Of a stretch of DNA of 64,000 nt, positions 32,110 through 45,082 are shown piece by piece. Every line of letters starts with the position of its first letter. Position 1 is the stretch's first letter. Source of the stretch: Liquidambar formosana (taxonomy: Eukaryota > Streptophyta > Magnoliopsida > Saxifragales > Altingiaceae); NCBI GenBank assembly GCA_039720395.1, contig CM077831.1:35375067-35439066 (forward strand), written 5' to 3'. The translations under genes were made by a program, and so were the position numbers. The notes under the pieces are model-generated. The model was not told the DNA's origin. It did no database searches and worked only from the letters and a program-made list of their open reading frames with translations.

Positions 32110-35100
32110 ATGAAACCAGGTAGCCTCATCTATCTGACGCTGAGCGTCTGCTGTATAGCTTCCATTGCTAAATCAGCCTCTCTTCTCTCCAAAGACCCAT
32201 TTCTTGGAATCGCTCCTCAAGGTATGCTATCATCTTTTTTATTTTGCTTTCGCCTCCGTTTCTTTTTCTTTCTTTCTAATACTTATCTTATGGAGTGCTG
32301 TTTGGACAATTTAGATGAGAAATATTACAAGTCGTCGAGGGACATAATAATATGCAAAGATGGATCCAACAAATTCACGAGGGCTCAGCTCAATGACGAC
32401 TTCTGCGACTGCTCCGATGGCTCCGATGAGCCTGGTATCACTTCCCTCCGCTCTTCTTTTTTTTTTTTTTTAATTCAAAATTTTCCTTATTGGCTGTTTT
32501 ATTTTTTGTTGTTAATTCAATTCTTGGATGATGGGTTCTTATTATATTTAAATAATGTAATCATAATGTACTCATAATTTCAGTTGTGGCTTATCAGACA
32601 TCAGGCACAAGTAATTGGTATTGTATTTTCTTTCCCCAATTAGTGTTTGCGTTAATCATTGGTGGGGTTACTTTCAGCTCTGTTAGGGGTATGATTTCGT
32701 TATACGATTGTAGGTTATTGCTTTTGAATTTTGGTCTGCCTCACCTTCTTGCACCTTCACCTTTGGTTGATTTGATTTTAGGCTTGTTAGCTGGATTTAT
32801 TTCTTTAAACTGCTGTTTCTTTGATAATTAAGCTGGGAATAAAGTTCCATATGATTTTTTATGTATATATATATATATTCTTTTATCAAGGATTTCCCTT
32901 TATTTATGCTGACTTTAGATTTGTGATTTGCAGGAACATCTGCTTGCCCATCTGGAAAATTCTATTGTCAGAACGCAGGACATGTTCCTCTTTCATTTTT
33001 TTCTTCCAGAGTGAATGATGGTATCTGCGGTGAGAATCATTAGCCATTTGAGTCTTTCCTTTATGAATTTAGCCTTCATTTTTCAGCTCTTTATGTGTGT
33101 GTGTGTGTGTTTGTGTATGTGGTACTTATACATACAATCCTGATCAGGTCAGCACATCTTGATATAAGTTATATTAGCACCATGCATTGGAGCTTGTACC
33201 CTATGCATTGAGCCAATGTACCTCGTAACCCACTAATGCACAAGGTACAACCCCCAGTGCAGGTGTTAATATAAGTTATATCAGCACGTGCTCACTTGGT
33301 CATCATCCATATACATACATCAATATATACATATATATGATATAGTCCCGATCAGGTTAGCATATGTTGATATAAGTTATATCAGCACCATGCATTGGGG
33401 GTTGTACCTGTGCATTGGCCCAATGTACCCCGTAACCCACTAATGCACAAAGTACAACCTCCAATGCGGGTGTTGATATAGGTTATATCAGCACGTGCTT
33501 ACTTGATCATCATCCTATATAATATATGTATATACATATATTATATATATGTATATCTTAGACAAATAGAGCAGATTCGGTAAGAAAATAAAGATATACA
33601 TATTGATTATACGAACTGCTTTAAAACACCATACTGCTTTCAAGAAGATCGATTGGCAAAAATCCATCTTGTTTAAAATTTTAGAGATGGTTATATCTTG
33701 TTTAGCAAACTTTCTGGTAAATGTCATGGTGTATCACCCATGATATTTCAAATTTGGGGCATAATGAACCATATGCAATTTTAGAACAAGCAATGACTCA
33801 ACAGGTAGTCAACACTTCCAGGCCTATCTTTTAACATGATAAACCTTGCTGGAAACATCTTCCAATTGTTGAGAATCAAATAATCTATAATTAGGACTTT
33901 TTTCAATGCTGTAATCCAAGAAAATAAGAACAAAAATGAGGCAAGTTAGATCGAATCAGGAATATATGTTTAGTTCTTTATGGAAGGAAAGATCCCATCA
34001 TCCTGAAGGGACCTGAAAAATACTTAGTTGGGAAGATTCTTTACTTACTTGGTGACTATACCCTACATTCGTATTATGGATATACTCTATAATCATATGA
34101 TGTTACAAAAAGGAACTCTACAGTCTTTATCCTCATCCACCTGATGTCAATACCTCTGTCACAATTTCAATTTTCTTCTTTGAGAAGCATGTTTGTTTGG
34201 CCTGAATTGTAATCAGCTTGGCAGATATGTCTGTGCATGGTTAAGACGTACCTCAACAGATCGAATTATTGTTTATTTCTAGATGTCCTCTGGCGCTTTT
34301 TTTTTTTCTTTTTTTTTTCATTCTATCATTATTATTTTTTTTAAAAAATTTCCCACAATGATCAGATTGCTGCGATGGGAGTGATGAGTATGACGGTAAA
34401 GTAAAGTGCCCAAATACATGTTGGGAGGCTGGCAAAGTGGCTAGGGATAAGCTGAAGAAAAAGATTTCAACATACCAGGAAGGGGTCACCTTACGAACGC
34501 TGGAAGTTGAACAAGCAAAACTAGCAATAGCTAAAGATGAAACAGAATTGTCAAAGCTGAAAAATGAGGAGAAGATACTAAAAGGGCTTGTTCAACAGCT
34601 TAAGGGTATGATTTTGTCCATGCTGTTTTTTATCCTAACGTGTTATTTTACTTCAGCCAAATTCTATTATCACCCTCTTGATCATCCAGGTCACATCTTA
34701 ATTATTTGGTGTTCCTTATATCAATCCTGTTCCAATATGCCATACTTATTCCAAATTCTGTAAATTCCATTGATCATATATGCATTATTATATAAAAATG
34801 AGAAGTAAAGTAATTGTATGATTATATATAAAAATAATAAAGGCTGGAGCTACATATGATGGAGTGGCACCTCAACATCATTAATGGGCTTCACTTCTGA
34901 TGGACCAATTGGTTAGACCGTGTACTAGTGTAGACCAGAAAAGATTAAACATGTCTTGGATGCATTGCTAATATCACGATGATCCACAATCCAAACTATA
35001 CTTACCTTGCTATTATTGGGAAGCATGATGTAATTATGTATAGGTATGTGAAAAAAAGCTAATTAATTGGATGACCAGGAGCATGAATCCAAAATTTTCC

Positions 35101-36946
35101 TTTATCTGCACTCAGATCAGAGATTCTCTATCAATTGTAGCCCGAAACTTATACATGGGCCCTTTATTTTGTGTACAAGCGGTTCACCACTATAGATTTT
35201 TCAAATCAACAAGTAGTAAATTACTCAGAATGAAATAAGGAATTTGGCACCAAAGCTTTGTTTTTGACATTTAGAAACTTATTACCCTGTGTACTGTCTT
35301 TTGCTATTTGAACCCCACTTACCTCCCTCCAGAAAAAAAAAAAAAAGAAAAAAAAAGAGAAAAACTCATCCATCATTGCGGATATTCTAGATCACTCCTC
35401 TTGATATAGCTGCTCTCTGATCATTAAATTGTTTTACTTTTAGTGTTGTTATTTTTCTTTGCCAGGAACACTCATTTTTTAAGATTCAAAACGAGCTGGA
35501 AATTCTTGCCACCAAATCTCTCTCTCTCTCTTTTTTTTTTTAAAGAGTTCAAGTTAGAAAGAAATTCTTAAAAGACAACGCTTTTCTTACTGAATGATTT
35601 GAATAAAAGCCCGTATGGACTAATGAAGACTAATGAAGCAAGGGAACTTTTGAAATAATGGGTGGTGATTTTGTTTTGAGATGAAGGGGAGATATTATGA
35701 GTTATATCAGTCTGTATAGATTTCCTGTACAATTTTTTTTTCTTTGTTTTGCACTGCTCTTTCTTATCCTATTTCCTTTTTAAAATGCCTGCATCAATGA
35801 AGCTCAAAATGACCAAATTGTTATCCTTGAAGGGTGAAAATCATTGTTCATGATCTCAAAGTATGAATAAAAATATTTCTTTCTATAGGTCCTTGATAGT
35901 CATCACTCACCACGATGCCTAGTATCACAGATATTTAGATATGCTGCCGAAAGGTAATTGGATGATTATTTGGCAATTTGAAGCTTACTATTTTACTGCT
36001 TCTGTTTGCTTCACCTCCAATGCAGAGCGTAAAGAACAAATAGAAAAGGCAGAGGAGGCAGAACGACTACAGAGGGAAAAGGAAGAAAAGGCGAAAAAAG
36101 AAGCGGAGGGGGAAGTTAATCAGGATAATACCAAAGCTGAGAAGGAAGAGGACAAAGAAGAAGAGAAACCCATGGACAGTACACATGATGATAGAATTGG
36201 GATTTTGGAAGATTCTCCTTTGGATCAGGTTGGACCATGGACTTAAATATCCACGATATCTTCGATATATCCACGATATATCCATGTATCTATACCCCTC
36301 GATATGATATCTAACTGAAATATCTTTTTCGCAAAATATCTTTACGATATTGTCAATATTTTCAATATTATTGATAAATATATCTCGATATATCCATAAT
36401 ATCTTCTTTCTTTTACATGGTATTGTTGATACATCGAATATATCCACTATATCGAGGATATATATCGACGATATCGAGATATTCATTTTCTTGTTATTGT
36501 GTCAAAATTATCACCTCTTACTCTTTTAGTATTGATTTATATAAATATTTCAATTAAACTAATGGCTTAAATTAGTGTTATGAAGTAACAACTTTTATTT
36601 ACTTTGTTAAAATATTTATTCTTTTGCTCAGGTGGCACAATTTTTATACCCTACATAATACAAACTTGTTAATTACACATTTAAATTGCAATATTTTGAT
36701 TTTAAACCGTTTATTAGAGTCTAATCATTGTTTCCAAAGTTTCAATGGAAGTATATATGTTTAATTAACAATATCCGTCATATCTCTAAATCGATATTGA
36801 AATTTTTTATATATCCATCGATATATGCGATATATTTCTGTTCTTGGACCTTTGTTATATCCATCAATATCGATATTTAAGTCCTTGGGTTGGACTGGTT
36901 GTTGTTTAATTTTGAACTCACTTTTCCAAAGCTTTAAAGCATACTT

Positions 36947-36983
<37 letters not shown>

Positions 36984-39900
36984 CTCTCTCTCTCTCTCTC
37001 TCTCTTTGGGTTCTTTAAACTCTAAGATCACTATGCCTTAGTGATGCTTTGTGGCAATTAGCAGATACCAAATTGCTATTGTGATTGTTATGTCCATGAC
37101 AACTTGTGAACTGTATTATCCATTTACTTTCTAGGTGCTAGGGAATAGATATTGTGATATTTTCTGATGGGTATAGTTAGTGCTGTTTGGTATTGGATTC
37201 TTTTTTTTTTTTAATAATTATTTTATCTGTACTAAAAATTTGACAAACCATGTTAAAACTGTAATTGTGGTATTTAAAATGTGGCTAAAGTTGTGGAGTG
37301 ACGCCATTTTATACTATCCCACAGTTGATGGGTAGCGTGGAAACAGCAAAGCATGATAGTTTTAGATGTGAAATCATTGGAAATTAATTTATTGAACCAC
37401 CCTTCTCCATTCCTGAACCTGCTAGTCTGGTCTTTAGTTTGAAGTTCTATTCTTTTTTTAATAGGAAGTTCTGTACATTTCCCATGAAATAATTTGTGGT
37501 TCTCCTTTAATTGTTGCTACCCTTTGATTTACTATTTCTTATGATATTACTTGCCTACATGGTATACTATTGTGCCCATGGGCGGAGCCAGGGGAGGGCC
37601 TTTGGGGGCACGTGCCCCCACTGGCTCAACCAAGTTTTTTTTTTTTTTGGAAGAGATATTACCATTTGATGACTATTTCTCAACATAATGCCAAAAAGAG
37701 GAAATTGGTAGTCATTTTAAAGTATATTTACGGTCAATTTGTAATAAGTTGACAAAAAAAATCCTTTTTTTGGTATTAAATTGAAAAATGATTACTAAAA
37801 AGTAATTTTTTCAAAAAAATGCTTGCTAGGGCTTTTAGTTCCCAATTCCCACTTCACAGAATCATAGCACAGTGACCCCATTGGAGATAAATCTTGGCTC
37901 CGCCCCTGATTGTGCCTGATGATTGGTCCATAACTCCATATGAATCCAGTGAATCAATTGACTCTTTAAATCACTGAGTTAAGTGGATGTTGGTCTTAAT
38001 TGTTGCATGTTAGTGGAAAATTTTCCATTCTTGATAAATAGAAGAAAAATACAATGAACTCATTTCAAAAATAATACACTAGTTAAATTTTCTTCGAGCT
38101 ATTTAAAATTATAAATAAGAAGAAAATAATTTTGTATCATATTTTCCAATTTCTGTGCCATGCCCTTGTCCATACTGGAACACACACATAGATTACCATG
38201 CCTATTTTTATATCCAATGAAGTTTGCTACATTGCCGGGTTTTCCTTGTGTATATCATGCTTATGAGTGTTACACATGTACAGGCAACAATGGTGCAATA
38301 TAATGATGAGCAATATATATATATATGCCCTTATAATAGATTTCCATTTATCTGTGATCAGTCTATGATTAAAGTTTTCTATTCTGGTGTATAGTAAACA
38401 ATTTATTTTCTCTAGTTCTTAAATTTACATCCTTCTTATAGGACGTGGCAGAACACCATGATGACTCAGTGGCTGGAGTTGAGCATGGTGATTATCCTGG
38501 GAATGAAGGATCCCCAACTAATGAAATAGAACAGGTAAATAGGGATAATTTCATTTTATTTTTCTTCCACAAACTTGGTTCCAGACTTCCAGTGAGGTGG
38601 TGCTTTCATAGCTTAGGTTTCATATATTAGGAATTATATTTTGACATGTTCTAGAGCCTCCATTTCTGTCTTGGTGTAGCATGCAGTGGAAGAGACAGAA
38701 GCATTTGCACATGAAACTGGTCTGGATGCTGGAAGTGAGGTATCTGCAGATGAGGTTGTGGAACTGGTAATGCTACTATCTTGCTCCAATCTTGGTTATA
38801 GGAATTTCATCTCCTACCCAGGAATCCCATTTTTTCTCAAGTTTCCAGCTGCTATACTAGATTACCTTTTAAATGAAATTACCTTTGGAGTGAATGTGTG
38901 AAGGAATCTTTCCATCCATTCGGTTGTTTGTGCAGTAATAACGTAAATGGTTTTCTCACTATAGTTTGAAACTAGAATGCAATAATTAAGTTATATTTCC
39001 CTATACGGAATGGATATACAAAATCGATTAATTGGCAGAAATAACTAAAGAAAAATGACACATAGCCAATGGAGATAATTAAATATTGTTTAAGGAACTT
39101 CAAAATTGTTTATTTTTTTCTGTCCTTCAAATAGTCTTATGTTGATTTTTTAATTATTGAAATACTTTATCTTTTAAAAATAAAAAATTAAAGGAAATGT
39201 GCATATGGTTGTTGATTTCATATGTTTTTTAAAATTTTTTCTGATTCTAGTTGATTTTAAATAGTTTTAGTTTCAACACTGTTGTTTATTTTCAGAGTAG
39301 TAGGTAGTTTATTATCTGATTACAAGTTATGTTAGGCTATTACTATTCTGATTAAATGTAATCTTTACAATCTTAATATGAAAAATATATTGCTTATTAT
39401 GTTCTCTAATTCTATGGTTATCAAAATATGACAATTTACTGACTTATACTTAAAAAATGAAATTTTTTAGACAAGAAGGTTTTAGGAGGAATTGACTAAA
39501 TTTTGGCCAAAATTGAGTTTATAAAATTAATTCAAATTGAAACCTGGAAATATTGCAAGAATATAATCTAACAGCAAATTTTGCTCTTGTATATTTGGAA
39601 AACTAAAATTTATCTGCTTGATTTCTTTCTTCATGTTGCCTCCTAGATTATTTTTTCCACCTGCAGTGATATTTTCTCCTTCAAAATAGGAGTTTTTCTT
39701 TTGAAATTTCACATTTTTTTTTGGAATCTCAAAATTTTAACATGCTTAAAACTTGGCTTCTTTAATGACTTTGTTGTAAGGGGCTGTCTTTTAACTTACT
39801 TGAGGCAATTGGTATTTACTCTGCATGGTATGTGCAGGGGAGAGACGTATCTGAAAATAATGAGGCATTGTCAAGGGAAGAGTTGGGGCGTCGTGTTGCT

Positions 39901-42344
39901 TCTCGTTGGACAGGAGAAAATATTGGACAGCAAACTGGGGAAGTTCATGCTGTGAAGGAAAATGAACATGAAGGCCATGAAGAGACACCAACGGATGCAC
40001 ATGATGAGGAGGATGATGGCTATGCTTCAGAAACCGATGATGACAACCAAAGATATGATGACGATGACATAGAAGACCATATTGATGAAGATTTTGGAGA
40101 AGAGGATCATGACGATTCTAGTTCTTCTTACAAATCTGACTCAGACGATGAATCAGACTTCTCAGGTTTGCTATTGCTTGTTCCCTGTGAATCTGTTGTC
40201 AATGTTTTGTTCTGCAACTTAAGTTGATTTTACTTACCCCTCGTATACGTGAGTTACCTGTAATAGTCTTACTATTTGTTTAGATACCACAACCCCAAGG
40301 AACCCATCCTGGTTGGAGAAGATACAACACACCGTACGGAATATTCTACAGGCTGTTAATTTTTTCCAGACTCCAGTGGATAAATCAGGTATAGATTGAA
40401 GTTTGATGTCTTTTCACCCTTAAAGGTAGATGTGAGTGCATGGAAATGGTTTATCATTACATTTTGGCTTCTGTAGAGGCTGCTCATGTACGCAAAGAAT
40501 ATGATGAGTCCAATGCCAAGTTGTCCAAAATCCAGTCAAGAATATCAAGTTTGACACAGAAGCTAAAACATGATTTTGGTGAGTATATCACTGTAATGTT
40601 TCCTTTCTTATTATTATTATTTGCTTTCGCATTATTTTATCTTTTCAGAAAATTGCTTGTTCACCTGGCTTCCATACACTGAACTTAAAATTTAATACAG
40701 GGCCGGAGAAGGAGTTCTACTCATTCTATGATCGTTGTTTTGAGAGCAAGCAGAATAAGTTGCGAATTTCTCATGTTTATTTTTGTTGTGGTTTTTCTGT
40801 TCATATAGTTGTTTGGATTTTTACGGTATTTTATAGTTGTAATTTTTCTAATTTATCTTATCTTTGGGTGATGAAAATTCTTGCTTCAGGTATGTTTACA
40901 AGGTCTGCCCATTTAAACAAGCTTCCCAAGTGGAGGGCCACAGTACAACTCGTCTGGGGTAGGCGTCAAAGACACTTATGTTGTCCCTTGTATTTAATGT
41001 CTCTCAGTTTCATTTTTCTCATTGAGGAAATTAAGGTATTATTTTGGGTGGACTGGTAGGAGGATCAAATGATGTTATAGATACCATTGGTTTGCTTATG
41101 CTGGCTATGGAGGCAACCCTATGTTTGCTCTTCACCAATGAGCCTATGAGATTGACATCAGAAATGTATCTAAGGATTCTAGATTCTTGTTCTTATGTTC
41201 TAACAAATGAAACATTGGATAATTAGGATCATATTATTGAGGCAATTCTCAGTAAAGTGATGTCCTAGTTTGGACTGCATAAAGATGATCTTATCCTGAA
41301 GCGTATACACCACTTGTGTTTTACCTCGTAAATGACTAGCCACAGAGTCATGGCCAACCCTGATGCCTACATTGAATTTCCTGTTTTTCTTCTGCCATTC
41401 AATGCTGGATAGATTTAAGGATATAGATTTCACTTCTTTAGTACCTAACTGCAGATCCACCCTATACAAAGCCCTTGTCTTTGTTTAGTCTCTTCTTTAG
41501 ATCTACATATTTTCTTTCATTTTGATTAGCTTACCAGATATTTACTTGTCTCCATTTTCTGAACATAGTCGCTGGGAGAAATTCGAGGACTCATATAGAG
41601 TCATGCTATTTTTAAATGGCGATAAATGCTGGAATGGACCTGATAGAAGTTTAAAGGTACTGAATTTAATCTTTTAATGGTGGGTCATGAATTGGTTTAA
41701 TGTGATGATGTGAAATTTCATTTATCTCTCAGTGCCTGTTTCAATTAGCAGCCATACCATAGATCCAGATTCTTCCTATTTTTGGGTAATCTTTTGAAAT
41801 TGTCAATATAATGCCTCCCCCTCCCCCTTCTTAGTGAATCTGGTGAATGGGACATGAGCAATTACTATGAGCTTAGCTGATGGGTGATCTGTAGAACAAA
41901 TTGGTTTTCCTTTTGAAGGTTTTGTATAGAAATAATGCCCCTTTTGAAATCTGCAGTTCAGAGTCGATGTTTTTTTTACAGGTCAAGTTAAGATGTGGGT
42001 TGAAAAATGAGGTTACGGATATAGATGAACCGAGCCGTTGCGAGTGAGAATCTCTCCCTCCCTCCCTCCCTCCCCCCCCCCCCCCCCAAAAGAAAATTTT
42101 TTGCACTCTCTCCTCACTTTTAGTTTGTCATGGCAGGTATATAGCATTGTTATCTACCCCGGCTCTTTGTCTAGAAGAAAAGCTTATGGTAATTGTTCCT
42201 CTTCAATTTGCAGTACTAGCTTCTTCTCTCCTCCTGCATTGAACCCTCTAATTATATTGGGTAAATGATTAAATGTGATAGGAACTACAACACAAACTAG
42301 AGTTGATGAACAAGGAACAACCACGGCGCCATGATGAACTTTAA
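32110..42344 (+). CDS. PSL4: Glucosidase II beta subunit (ER N-glycan trimming)
   Basis: This is the non-catalytic partner of glucosidase II in the ER lumen. It recruits substrate through its MRH domain and retains the complex in the ER. There are sixteen exons: 32110-32221, 32315-32434, 32934-33029, 34366-34605, 36026-36228, 38442-38534, 38680-38766, 39838-40165, 40284-40388, 40477-40578, 40701-40758, 40890-40958, 41569-41656, 41982-42043, 42137-42188, 42282-42344. All use GT-AG with matching phases, giving 625 aa. In order: signal peptide (1-24); two LDLR-A-like Cys/Asp modules ([14 protein letters not shown] and [11 protein letters not shown], about 70-130); Lys/Glu-rich coiled coil (about 140-230); acidic low-complexity region (to about 425); MRH domain (about 497-601, with [19 protein letters not shown] and CEY); and C-terminal HDEL. 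A hAT element abuts the exon 5 donor, and other MITEs lie in introns. Confidence 0.96.
33141..33310. mobile_element. Foldback element copy 1 in PSL4 intron 3
   Basis: Inverted arms of about 60 bp contain AGCACATCTTGATATAAGTT on the left and, inverted, AGCACGTGCTGATATAACTT on the right. They surround a core with GTACC...GGTAC. The same unit recurs 40 bp downstream. Confidence 0.65.
33350..33515. mobile_element. Foldback element copy 2 in PSL4 intron 3
   Basis: This is a second copy of the preceding unit in the same orientation, with the same inverted arms (TTGATATAAGTTATATCAGC) and the core CCGTAACCCACTAATGCACA. The pair sits within an intron rich in AT repeats. Confidence 0.65.
36236..36887. 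mobile_element. hAT-type element in PSL4 intron 5 with target duplication over the splice donor
   Basis: The TIRs are CATGGACTTAAATATC (left) and, inverted, CAAGGACTTAAATATC (right). The 8-bp duplication GGTTGGAC is exact at 36228-36235 and 36888-36895. The interior is degenerate CGATATATCC repeats. The left duplication includes the last base of exon 5 and the GT of its donor, so the element sits 7 nt into the intron. No transposase is present. Confidence 0.85.
36953..37005. repeat. (AT)n(CT)n microsatellite
   Basis: A compound repeat of AT then CT dinucleotides in PSL4 intron 5. Confidence 0.9.
37577..37908. mobile_element. hAT MITE, 332 bp, copy 1 (PSL4 intron 5)
   Basis: The left TIR CATGGGCGGAGCCAGG and inverted right TIR CAGGGGCGGAGCCAAG have the exact 8-bp duplication ATTGTGCC at 37569-37576 and 37909-37916. 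The inside includes GGGGGCACGTGCCCCCACTG followed by a T-run. A closely matching copy lies at 47046-47375. Confidence 0.9.
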
Positions 42345-43384
42345 ATTCTCGGTGTAAGTTCATCCAGGAATGGTTGAAGAGTATGCTGACTGCTTAAACC
42401 GATTCCTTGGCTTCATCTCACACTCATCAGTTTCATCTTGATAGATAATGAGGCGTAATGCAACCTTTTTGGCCGGGTTGTTGAAGGATCTTGAGCAACA
42501 TTTGAAGAGGCCTCCTGAAATTTTTATGTTTTGGAGATCACTTCATATTAAAGTTTTAGTTCTTTGTGAAGGGTGAATTGAGGCTTGGGAGCACTTATGG
42601 TGAGTCAAAGCTCAGTCAAATTGATCGTAATGTTGATCACCCTGTTCAACTTTTTTGAGACGAGCTTAGAATAATAATATACATTTGTTGCAATAGAACA
42701 GCATTTTCTTCTCCCTATTTCTGGGACTGGATCAAAATTTTCAGTCATCTTTATTTTTATTTTTTAAAGTTGGGTTGGTTACTCAGGTTATTAAAGGTTG
42801 GTTTGGTTGCCTAATAGAACTGAGAGTTTCAGATGTCAAATGCTTGGGGTTATCTATTCTCTCTTTTTGTTACCATCATACCGAAACCTGTGTTTGGTGT
42901 TTGGGAAAACTCTGATCGCTTGAATTGTTGTTAAAAACCACTGATACTGTTCTACTCTTAGCAAGAAAAATCAGGATCCCTCTTTTACCTTAATAACATG
43001 CATAGCTTGCTTATATTGTGATGGTAGAGATATGTATATTCGAGCATGTATCTTCTCCATTAGATTGGACATTCTAGTGAAATTTGAACCGTTCATGTGA
43101 CATGAGACCTACCCAATCATGTGGGATCCACATGGGATGAATAGGATAGATTTCAATGGACCATCTAATGCAATAGAGAGGATCTTGTATATTCATTCAA
43201 TGATTTTATCTTCACTTTTTTTTTAATTTTAATTCATCTAGTATTTTATCTTATTTATTTTTTTGAGTGAGATTCTCTTCCTAATATTGGGCTACATGAT
43301 AGAATGAGGGCAATGATCTGTACAAGTCCTTAAAACTAATTTTTAAAATTTTCATCGAAGAAAAAAAAAAACTAATTTTTAAAA
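42345..43384. other. PSL4 3' region and intergenic DNA
   Basis: No further ORF is convincing. The start of this stretch is the PSL4 3'UTR. The direct repeat ACTAATTTTTAAAATT occurs twice at 43337-43385, beside the LINE relic. Confidence 0.45.
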
Positions 43385-43937
43385 TTAAGATATTTTTTTT
43401 TGATAATCAAATGATTTATATAAAAGAAGAGTTTGTTACAGTTTCTTCATCATCCTCACCAACCAAATCTGCACAAACAACAAAATGCAAAAAGGATGAA
43501 ATGGGGATGGAGTCCATACAGTTACAAAAGGCAGCTCATTGGGTAAGTGAGTGGACAGCTTTATTAGCTAGCCTGAGGATAGTAATAACATTCCACAAAG
43601 GGAAAAAAGATAAAAGAGATCTGGCCTCTTTTGTAAGCGGCTCAATTTCCCAGGGAGGAGCAGTAGACCAATCCATGAGAGGGGTAAGAACAATGTTAGC
43701 ATCCCCTTCAAGGATAATAGCAGACAAGCCTTGTTTAAGGGATTCAGAAATGCCGAGGCAAGCAGCTTTAGCTTCAGCAACTTGCGGCGGCAGGTTCACG
43801 CCCTTGGCAGTCCAAGCAAAAATGATATGCCCCAAAGAGTCACGAACAATAGCACTTAAGACAGAGAAAGAGGGCCGGATGGCTACATCAAAATTGATCT
43901 TTATTAAAGTTAAGAAATGATAACAGTCCAACATCAT
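43385..43937 (-). pseudogene. LINE 3' relic: RNase H (RVT_3-like) domain
   Basis: The minus strand encodes a reverse-transcriptase-associated RNase H domain as found at the 3' end of plant LINE ORF2: INFDVAIRPSFSVLSAIVRD, then GHIIFAWTAKG, EAKAACLGI and ILEGDANIVL. A TGA at about 43536-43538 replaces the Trp expected after AVHSLTQ. Beyond it the same frame stays open to a TAA at 43416. A short A-run on the minus strand (43392-43400) after ATCATTTGATTATC looks like the LINE tail. The copy is 5'-truncated and dead. An opposite-strand ORF of 169 codons is only its shadow. Confidence 0.75.
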
Positions 43938-44896
43938 GTGATCACATTAAATTTTGGCAACGTCAGACAAAGAGTTGCATCGTGATTCCATAAAAAAGTT
44001 CCAAAGTCTAGCAAAGTGGCAAAGAAGGAAAATAGAATTTGGGACAATTGGTCATGACCCCTTAATATCAGAAATTAGAATAAGAGACGACCCTTTCCAC
44101 TTCTAGAAGCCAATCACGATGTAAAAATCCGTCCCTAAATTACTCCTTTTTATTTTAGTTGGGAACTGTGTTATTTATGATTGAAAAGAGGAGGAAATGT
44201 TTTTGACAAAATCTGGGGGTAGTTATACCGTGAGCATCCCAGTATAAAAGGGAAAAGAGATGGAAACCGGACCGACAATATGAGTGACCTCCTTTACAAG
44301 TTTTGAAATAGGGTGGCTCTCCCCTTTTAATTTATTGACTTTGGCAAAAAGTTGGCAAGCCAGCAAAGCAAGCAAGGTGGGTCACAGTCAAGCTTATGGC
44401 TTTTGTTCTTAGCCGGCCGGATTGCTTCAAACCGTAAGACGGTTTTGGTTTTGGTTTTGGTCTTGGTTTTCCAAAGATATGCAATCAGAAAAAAACCTTT
44501 TTGTCCAACATTAAATTTAAATGAAAAATACTAAAAGGAGGTAATGAAATTTATCTTCCGTGAGCCTGGCTGTGGGCTGCAATTTGAGACATAACATTAT
44601 GGTGTGCAGAAGCCTTACGCGGACCTTGGCATTCATTTGGCGCCTTCACATCGTATTGTCTCGTGCCATTACGTTGCTGGAGTTGTCGGTCAAACAAAAT
44701 TTAAATAAAAAAAAAAAACTCCCCTTCAGTCCTCCTTCCATTAATAAGGAGTCATAGAAGAGTATTAGATTTATACGGAGTAGACTCTTCCTTCTTTTTT
44801 TTTTTTTTTTTTGGGTATAGCCGTATAGGAAGGAAAAGTCGTCCTGCTTGGCTTGGGGCTTGTATATCTATCTCTATAAAAATAAAGATATCACAC

Positions 44897-44935
<39 letters not shown>

Positions 44936-45082
44936 GCGATTGGCTGTCGCCGCGTCCATTTTTGAGTTCCGCATTTCTCTTTCAATCTCATTTCTTGTTA
45001 GGATTCTTTTTTTCCATTACTCAACAATAGAAATACTTTATATCTCTGGAGGCTGGGGTTGGTCGAGGAGATCGGAAGTGCA
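43938..45082. other. Pyruvate kinase upstream region, no other gene
   Basis: This holds a GGTTTT repeat near 44444-44468 and A/T runs. Small ORFs have no features. The promoter elements of pyruvate kinase lie at the right end. Confidence 0.45.
44875..44931 (+). promoter_or_regulatory. TATA-like box and CT Y-patch of the pyruvate kinase gene
   Basis: TATAAAAATA at 44875-44884 is followed by a (CT)n tract at 44902-44931. The ATG is 208 nt downstream of the TATA. That spacing places the start of transcription inside or near the CT tract. Confidence 0.55.

Noticed and set aside
36067..36486. Minus-strand ORF of 139 codons rich in Ile/Tyr/Asp
   Set aside because: Its repeats come from CGATATATCC units in the hAT element; not a protein.
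43411..43920. Plus-strand ORF of 169 codons
   Set aside because: It is the antisense shadow of the LINE RNase H domain, which has clear family motifs on the minus strand.
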